Of a stretch of 64,000 nt of DNA, positions 58,863 through 64,000 are shown piece by piece; within the stretch, counting starts at the first letter, position 1, and each line of letters opens with the position of its first letter. The stretch is taken from NCBI GenBank assembly GCA_001606155.1, contig LODT01000028.1, positions 720,735-784,734 of the forward strand, in the 5' to 3' direction. Made by a program: the position numbers and the translations under genes. The notes beneath the pieces were generated by a model. It was not told where the DNA came from. It saw only the letters and a program-made list of their open reading frames with translations, and ran no database searches. This stretch comes from Tieghemostelium lacteum (lineage: Eukaryota; Evosea; Eumycetozoa; Dictyosteliales; Raperosteliaceae).

Positions 58863-59064
58863 ATTTCTTCCTTTTTTGGTCTTCCACTCCTATATATATT
58901 ATAAAAAAAAATCTAGACTTTAGAACGAAGAAAGAGGAGTACTTGAAAAAAAAGATTTTCTATTTTTGATTGTAATTTGATTTAGAAATTTATATCTATA
59001 AAATCATTTTGAAGTTTTTTTTTTTAATTTTTGTAAATTGATTCTTTTATTTAGAAATTAAATT

Positions 59065-61836
59065 ATGAGCACAAAAGGAATTAAACAATCACTTAATGGG
59101 ACTTGGAATTTAAATTTATTGACAATTAGGGATGAAAAATGCGAAGATAGACCAACTAGTAGCATTATAAAAACAATTAAAGATATACCTTCGACAGTAC
59201 CAGGTGAAGTTCACATGGATCTATTTAAACATAAATTAATACCTGATCTATACATTGGTGAAAAAGAGGTATTTATTTGAACATAGTTATTACAGGTTTT
59301 TAAAGATTTTATTAACATATTACCTATAGTTGGAATATAGATGGATTGCTTGTTGTGATTGGGTATACACTAGACCATTTCAAATTGATGATATATCAGA
59401 TTTTAATAAAATTGAATTAGTTTGTGATGGTATAGATACCATTGCAGATATATTCATTAATCAAAAAAAAAATCAATGAAAAAACATTGGAGAATATGTT
59501 TAGAGTCTACAGATTCGATATTAAACCCTATCTTATCCCTAATAGTGTTAATACTATTGAAATTAGACTGTATTCTCCTGCAAAATATTGTAAATTAGCT
59601 TCTTTAAATTATAAATACCAAGTACCACTTTGGGAATACCCTAATGGAGTACATCATAGAAATTTTATTAGAAAATGTATGTTTGAAATGTAATATTTAA
59701 TTTTTTATGATATTAATAATCAATGTTCTAAAAGGTGCATGTCATTTTGGTTGGGATTGGGGACCCTGTTTCTGTCCAATTGGAATCTACAAGGATATCT
59801 ATATAGATTTCTCTAATATACCTAGAGTTGAATCTATTCAAATTCATACTGAAAGTGGTGTAAAAGATCAACCTATGAAAGAAGGTTCAAAGTCTTTGGT
59901 TAATATTAAATTACAACTTTCTGAAGTTGTTAAAAAAGACAGTCAAGTTAGATTTGAAATATATGGTCCAGATTCAGTTGTAGTTTATTCCAATTCTGCT
60001 ACTATACCACTTGGTGAAAAGTTATTATTGACAACTGCAGAAGTGCAGAGCAGTAGATTGTGGTGGCCTAATGGGTATGGTGAACAACCTTTATATAAAC
60101 TAATAATTGGGATGGATGATGATATTCTATATAATGAAAAGTTTGGTTTGAGAACTGTTCAATTAGATACCTCAAAAGATCAACATGGTAACAAATTTCA
60201 ATTTGTTGTCAATGGTGTACCTGTGTTTGCTAAAGGTGCTGATTGGATTCCTATCGACCATTTCATAACCAGAATTACAAACTCAAAATACAAATATTTA
60301 CTAGAAAGTGTAAAAGTTGCAAATATGAATTGCCTGCGTGTATGGGGTGGTGGTATATATGAAAGTGATTACTTTTATCAGTTGTGTGATGAATATGGTA
60401 TTTTGTTATGGCAGGACTTTATGTTTGGGTGTGCATTGTATCCTACCAATACAGAGTTTCTTAATAATGTAAAAGAAGAGGTTAAAGACCAGGTAAGAAG
60501 AATTGGTAACCATCCATGCCTGGCACTTTGGTGTGGAAGTAATGAATCTGAACAAGCTATCATTGAGAAACTATGGGACCCTATAAAAGCAAATCCACAA
60601 AGATACACTATAGACTATAACCAATTGTATATTGAAACTATACAACCTGTACTTGAAAAAGAGTCTCCCAATGCATTTTATTGGCCAAGTTCACCTAGTA
60701 ATGGTGTTGGTGAATGGGGTGATTGTAATGATGACACCAGAGGTGACACTCACTATTGGGCTGTATGGCATTCTGATATGCCATTTACACAGTATCTCAA
60801 ATGTAAATCAAGATTTCTTTCAGAATTTGGGTTTCAGAGTCTACCTAGTTACCATGAATTAAAAGGGGTGGTATCAGACGAAAGTCAGTTGAATATAACG
60901 TCTCCTGAGATGGAAGGACGTCAGAGATCACCTAAACCAGGTAACCTTGGAATTCTTAGACATATCGGTCTACATTTTAGAATTCCAAATAGCTTTAGAG
61001 GTATGTGCTATATCAGTCAGATTCTTCAAGCAATATCTATAAAGGCAGGTTGTGAGCATTGGAGAAGAATGAGACCATATTGTATGGGTACTCTCTATTG
61101 GCAATTAAATGATATTTGGGTAGGTCCATCTTGGTCTAGTATTGAGTATAACGGTGGTTGGAAAGCTCTACATTACTTTGCTAAAAAGTTTTATGAACCT
61201 TTACTACTGTCATTCAATGAGCCACTGGATAATGCTGATCAATTGGAGGTCTGGGTAACAAATGACAAAACTGCCAATATCAGTAAGGGTACAGAAAAAC
61301 ATGATATAACAGTTAAAGTTTTAAACATAAAAGACTCAACTATTTTTAAAACTCTAACGTATGAACAACTTGAAATTCCACTTGAATCCAGTAAATGCTA
61401 TTCGACATTAAAGAAATCGGAATTGTTTAATAGTACAGATGCTAAAGTTCACGCAAACTATATAGTCTTGGCTACTTTAGATTCTGGTAAAGAAAAGCAA
61501 GAAAACATCTATTATCCAGTACCATTTAAACATTTTAATTTACAATCACCCAATATCCAATTGAAATCAGTTTCTAGAAAATCTGATGATGTAATGGAAC
61601 TTGTTTTAGAGTCCTCCAATGCAATAGCTCTATTTGTGTGGGTAGAGACTACAAATCACAATCCACTCAAAGGATATTTCTCAGATAATGGATTTATATT
61701 ACTCAAAAAACAACCTCTTTCTATATATTTCAATTTATCCACTCCTAATGTTGACATTCCTCAATTTATAAAACAATTCCCATTGGGTTTGGAGGGCTTA
61801 TTTTCCATAACTTCCCTCGTCTCTTCCTATAATTAA
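59065..61836 (+). CDS. beta-mannosidase (GH2 family), probably cytosolic
   Basis: Exons 59065-59268, 59330-59676 and 59735-61836, about 883 residues. Family signatures: SLNGTWNLN at the start, VPGEVHMDL, RWIACCDWVYTR, ACHFGWDWGPCFCPIG across the last splice, NCLRVWGGGIYE, the acid/base in LALWCGSNESEQA and the nucleophile in FLSEFGFQSLPS. It removes terminal beta-mannose from glycans. There is no signal peptide, unlike the lysosomal enzyme, which suggests a cytosolic or fungal-type-B role. Exon 2 is one base out of frame: an A run at 59463-59472 has ten A where nine restore INEKTLENMFRVYRFDI. This is probably a sequencing error or a recent indel. Confidence 0.85.
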
Positions 61837-61916
61837 AACCAAATGTATAAAATAAAAAAAAAATGTATTGTTAAAGAAGTTTAAACATTTATTGTGACGA
61901 ATTGGTGTAATCTAAA

Positions 61917-63926
61917 TTAGTTAACGGTTTGTTGTTGAATATTCTTAAAGGGATAGGAAAACATATTCGATGAGATTAAAAAGTTTTCTTCTTGTTGTTG
62001 GAATTGATTGGTTATTTGAGCTAGATGTTTTTCATCTTGAATCAAACGTTCTTTGGTGATGAGTACCTCAAAGAGTTCATCTAGGGTCTTGTCAGAGAGA
62101 ACTGTGATTTGACCTTGAATTTGTTTTCTCAATTCATTTTGCATTGGAATCAAGAAGAAATCATAGCATTTTAACATTATATTCTTTACAATACGGGCAC
62201 GAATGTCCTGGAATAATTTAGAGGATAAATTAGCTACTATAGACATGGTCTCTGCCTTGGATTTACTGGTGGTTTCTGAGAGTCTTTTGAGTTCCTTGTT
62301 ATTATTCAATTCCCAATAGATTAATCTGGTGGTGTAAAACTCATCCATACATTTGTTCTTGCAGATTACACTGACCTCATTAATGAATTTAAAGTACATT
62401 TCCTTGATGGCGTAGATGAAATATGGATGATCTTCAACAACTAGAAGTGTCTCAGAGGTCTTTGAAGAACCATTGGAAGATCCTTGATCTTTAGGATCGA
62501 ATGACAATGAATTTCCACTGTTTTGACGACGTAATTGAATCTTCTTTTTGTTCTCAATCATCTTGTCGACAATATCAGCCAATCTCTTGAGAATGTAGGT
62601 TTGTCTTCTAAAGAGTTGGTCAATGAGTGGTACCAAAAGATCTTTGGCTTTCTTTTGAGCAATATCACTTGCAGCCCATGCCAAGTTACTGACATTATGT
62701 GGTCTATTTGACCCCAAACTAGTGGCAATCTCATCAGTTGACAAGTCACCCAATTCTACAACTTCAGAGATGTTTTTGAATTCCGATAACAATCTTTCAA
62801 ATTGTTGACCACCATAGAGTTTACTGTCATGATACTGAACTTTCTTGGAGAGGTTCTCTAAAAGTTTGTGATTATAATCATACCATTCACCTACATCATC
62901 TTGTTGTTTCTCTTCAGCTAAAGTCTGACCATTCAGTGCTGGGTTACCTTCCAGTGTACCACCAAATACTAGTTTCTCAATATTCTGAAGGAATTCCATA
63001 ACATAGTTACTGGCAATGACTCTGAGATTACCAGAATTCATATTAGAAATCTGGTTCTTTAGTCTAAGTAACTGGTCAGAGCTGTTCTTTCTGAATGATC
63101 TCAGACGTTTCAAGACCTCTGGAATAGACTCTTGGTATCTCTTCCAAGTCAACTCTGAGGCAAAGTGAATAAATGACTGAATACCCATGGATCTAGCATA
63201 CTTTTTATCAAATTGCAATTGTTCTAGAATCTCTTGATCCTTTTTGTTTAGTTGGTCACAAATATCACGAAGTTGGTCTTTGGTCTTACATTTGAGTCTT
63301 TGTTCATTGTTTGGAAGTGTAGTGAAGAAACAATTTGGTTTACTCAAATCCTGAAGATACTTGTTCAGATCCTTATTTTGAGTAAATGTTTGCAAATGGT
63401 CGTGGAATCTGTTGAATACAAAGATGGATCTGTCCAGTTTAGGGTCAATCTTTTTGGCAAATTCCATCAGTTCATTAGACTCCTCTAATGATGCTGAACT
63501 TTTTTCAACAAACACCAATACCTTGTGATCCTCTTGTGACTTACTAGACAATGACATTTGTAAATCATCCAAACTTGACAATTTAAAACCATTCTGAAGT
63601 GATGGGGGTTCTATTAAAACCATATTCAAACAATTCTTGTATTCAATAGTTATTCTAATGGGCACATTAGTCTTTGCATTTCTCTTTGTAATCTCCAATG
63701 TCAATTCATCCAATTCCACCTGTTTATCAATTTCAAAACTATTTAAAAATCTGTCTCTCTTTATAGTAAAAACAGGTTTCTCATTCAATAGATTATTAAC
63801 CATTGTAATAGCAATAGGTCTATATGTTGTACCTGCGATACCCAATGGTAATCCAATAAGTGATTCAATCAATATAGATTTACCACTTCCATCTTTTCCA
63901 AGGAATATAAATTCTGGTATTTCAAT
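61917..63926 (-). CDS. dynamin-related GTPase, ARC5/DlpA-like (5' end outside the window)
   Basis: The visible exon encodes about 669 residues; at least one exon lies upstream, since an acceptor ends ACAG at 63927. P-loop FLGKDGSGKS, G2 region GIAGTTYRP and a derived G4 (VFNRFHDH in place of TKxD). The rest is the helical middle/stalk region and ends in helices (ITNQFQQQEENFLISSN). This is the architecture of ARC5/DRP5-type dynamins without a PH domain. In Dictyostelium the DlpA/DlpB relatives act in cytokinesis. A possible microexon (GGAGGATGAAGAAG) lies at the window edge near 63970. The 5' end cannot be finished from this window. Confidence 0.8.
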   Translation of the reverse strand: MEIPEFIFLGKDGSGKSILIESLIGLPLGIAGTTYRPIAITMVNNLLNEKPVFTIKRDRFLNSFEIDKQVELDELTLEITKRNAKTNVPIRITIEYKNCLNMVLIEPPSLQNGFKLSSLDDLQMSLSSKSQEDHKVLVFVEKSSASLEESNELMEFAKKIDPKLDRSIFVFNRFHDHLQTFTQNKDLNKYLQDLSKPNCFFTTLPNNEQRLKCKTKDQLRDICDQLNKKDQEILEQLQFDKKYARSMGIQSFIHFASELTWKRYQESIPEVLKRLRSFRKNSSDQLLRLKNQISNMNSGNLRVIASNYVMEFLQNIEKLVFGGTLEGNPALNGQTLAEEKQQDDVGEWYDYNHKLLENLSKKVQYHDSKLYGGQQFERLLSEFKNISEVVELGDLSTDEIATSLGSNRPHNVSNLAWAASDIAQKKAKDLLVPLIDQLFRRQTYILKRLADIVDKMIENKKKIQLRRQNSGNSLSFDPKDQGSSNGSSKTSETLLVVEDHPYFIYAIKEMYFKFINEVSVICKNKCMDEFYTTRLIYWELNNNKELKRLSETTSKSKAETMSIVANLSSKLFQDIRARIVKNIMLKCYDFFLIPMQNELRKQIQGQITVLSDKTLDELFEVLITKERLIQDEKHLAQITNQFQQQEENFLISSNMFSYPFKNIQQQTVN

Positions 63927-63983
63927 CTGTGTATTTAAACTATATTTTAGTTAGAATCTCTTATCTACCTTCTTCATCCTCCC

Positions 63984-64000
63984 TATATATATATATATAT
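63984..64000. repeat. (AT)n microsatellite at the window edge
   Basis: A run of alternating T and A from 63984 to the last base. It probably continues outside the window. Confidence 0.9.

Overview
The window is nuclear DNA of a social amoeba (Dictyostelia). The evidence is very AT-rich intergenic DNA, short AT-rich GT-AG introns (about 45-110 bp), long A/T homopolymers, poly-Gln/poly-Asn tracts, and family members typical of dictyostelids: a ComC-like LRR/EGF receptor, a RasG/RasD-type Ras, Steely-like type III polyketide synthases and a DDX60-like helicase. Coding regions look less extreme in AT than I would expect for D. discoideum, so a different dictyostelid lineage is likely. Exon joins given here were checked by reading frame. 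They close exactly for most genes and miss by one base, in or near a homopolymer, in four.

Layout. 0-0.5 kb: the 3' end of an LTR retrotransposon (fossil), 47 bp from the 3' end of a tRNA-Cys(GCA) gene. 0.6-1.7 kb: no gene seen. 1.7-3.3 kb (-): a protein with a YGAYPPQQ repeat and a duplicated C-terminal domain. 3.4-6.9 kb (-): an eight-exon LRR/IPT/EGF receptor. 7.3-12.5 kb (+): a DDX60-like Ski2 helicase. 12.5-15.7 kb (-): a PTEN phosphatase fused to five LIM domains. 16-17.5 kb (-): a three-repeat Myb protein. 17.5-18.9 kb: a large regulatory interval with G-box-like blocks. 18.9-22.9 kb (+): RAD50. 23-26 kb: two divergent paralogues with propeller-like repeats. 26.2-28.9 kb (+): MSH2. 29-30.2 kb (-): a divergent G-alpha. 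30.8-31.6 kb (+): an orphan gene. 31.9-32.9 kb (-): Ras. 33.4-35.3 kb (-): a tail-anchored P-loop NTPase with a TPR-like region. 35.5-42.3 kb (-): a 2,236-residue ComEC-type metallo-beta-lactamase fusion. 42.8 kb (+): a small membrane protein. 43.4-46.4 kb (+): two tandem free-standing type III polyketide synthases. 46.4-47.6 kb (+): a METTL9/DREV methyltransferase. 47.7-49.4 kb (-): an HSPA14/Ssz1-like Hsp70.

49.6-58 kb is the most accessory part. It holds a broken FG-GAP membrane-protein gene, a Uma2-type PD-(D/E)XK protein, a fossil virus-like (Polinton-like) element with type-B polymerase and integrase-chromodomain parts, a cysteine-rich GPI-type surface protein, S-adenosylmethionine decarboxylase with a candidate regulatory uORF, and a second small relic of the polymerase 3' end. 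58-64 kb: a small tail-anchored protein, a beta-mannosidase, and the 3' part of an ARC5/DlpA-like dynamin-related protein that runs off the right edge.

There are no operons. The genes are individually transcribed. Signalling genes (PTEN-LIM, G-alpha, Ras), DNA-repair genes (RAD50, MSH2) and defence-like genes (DDX60, P-loop NTPase) are interspersed. The clearest local functional pairings are the tandem PKS genes, the divergent propeller pair, and the uORF with the S-adenosylmethionine decarboxylase it precedes.
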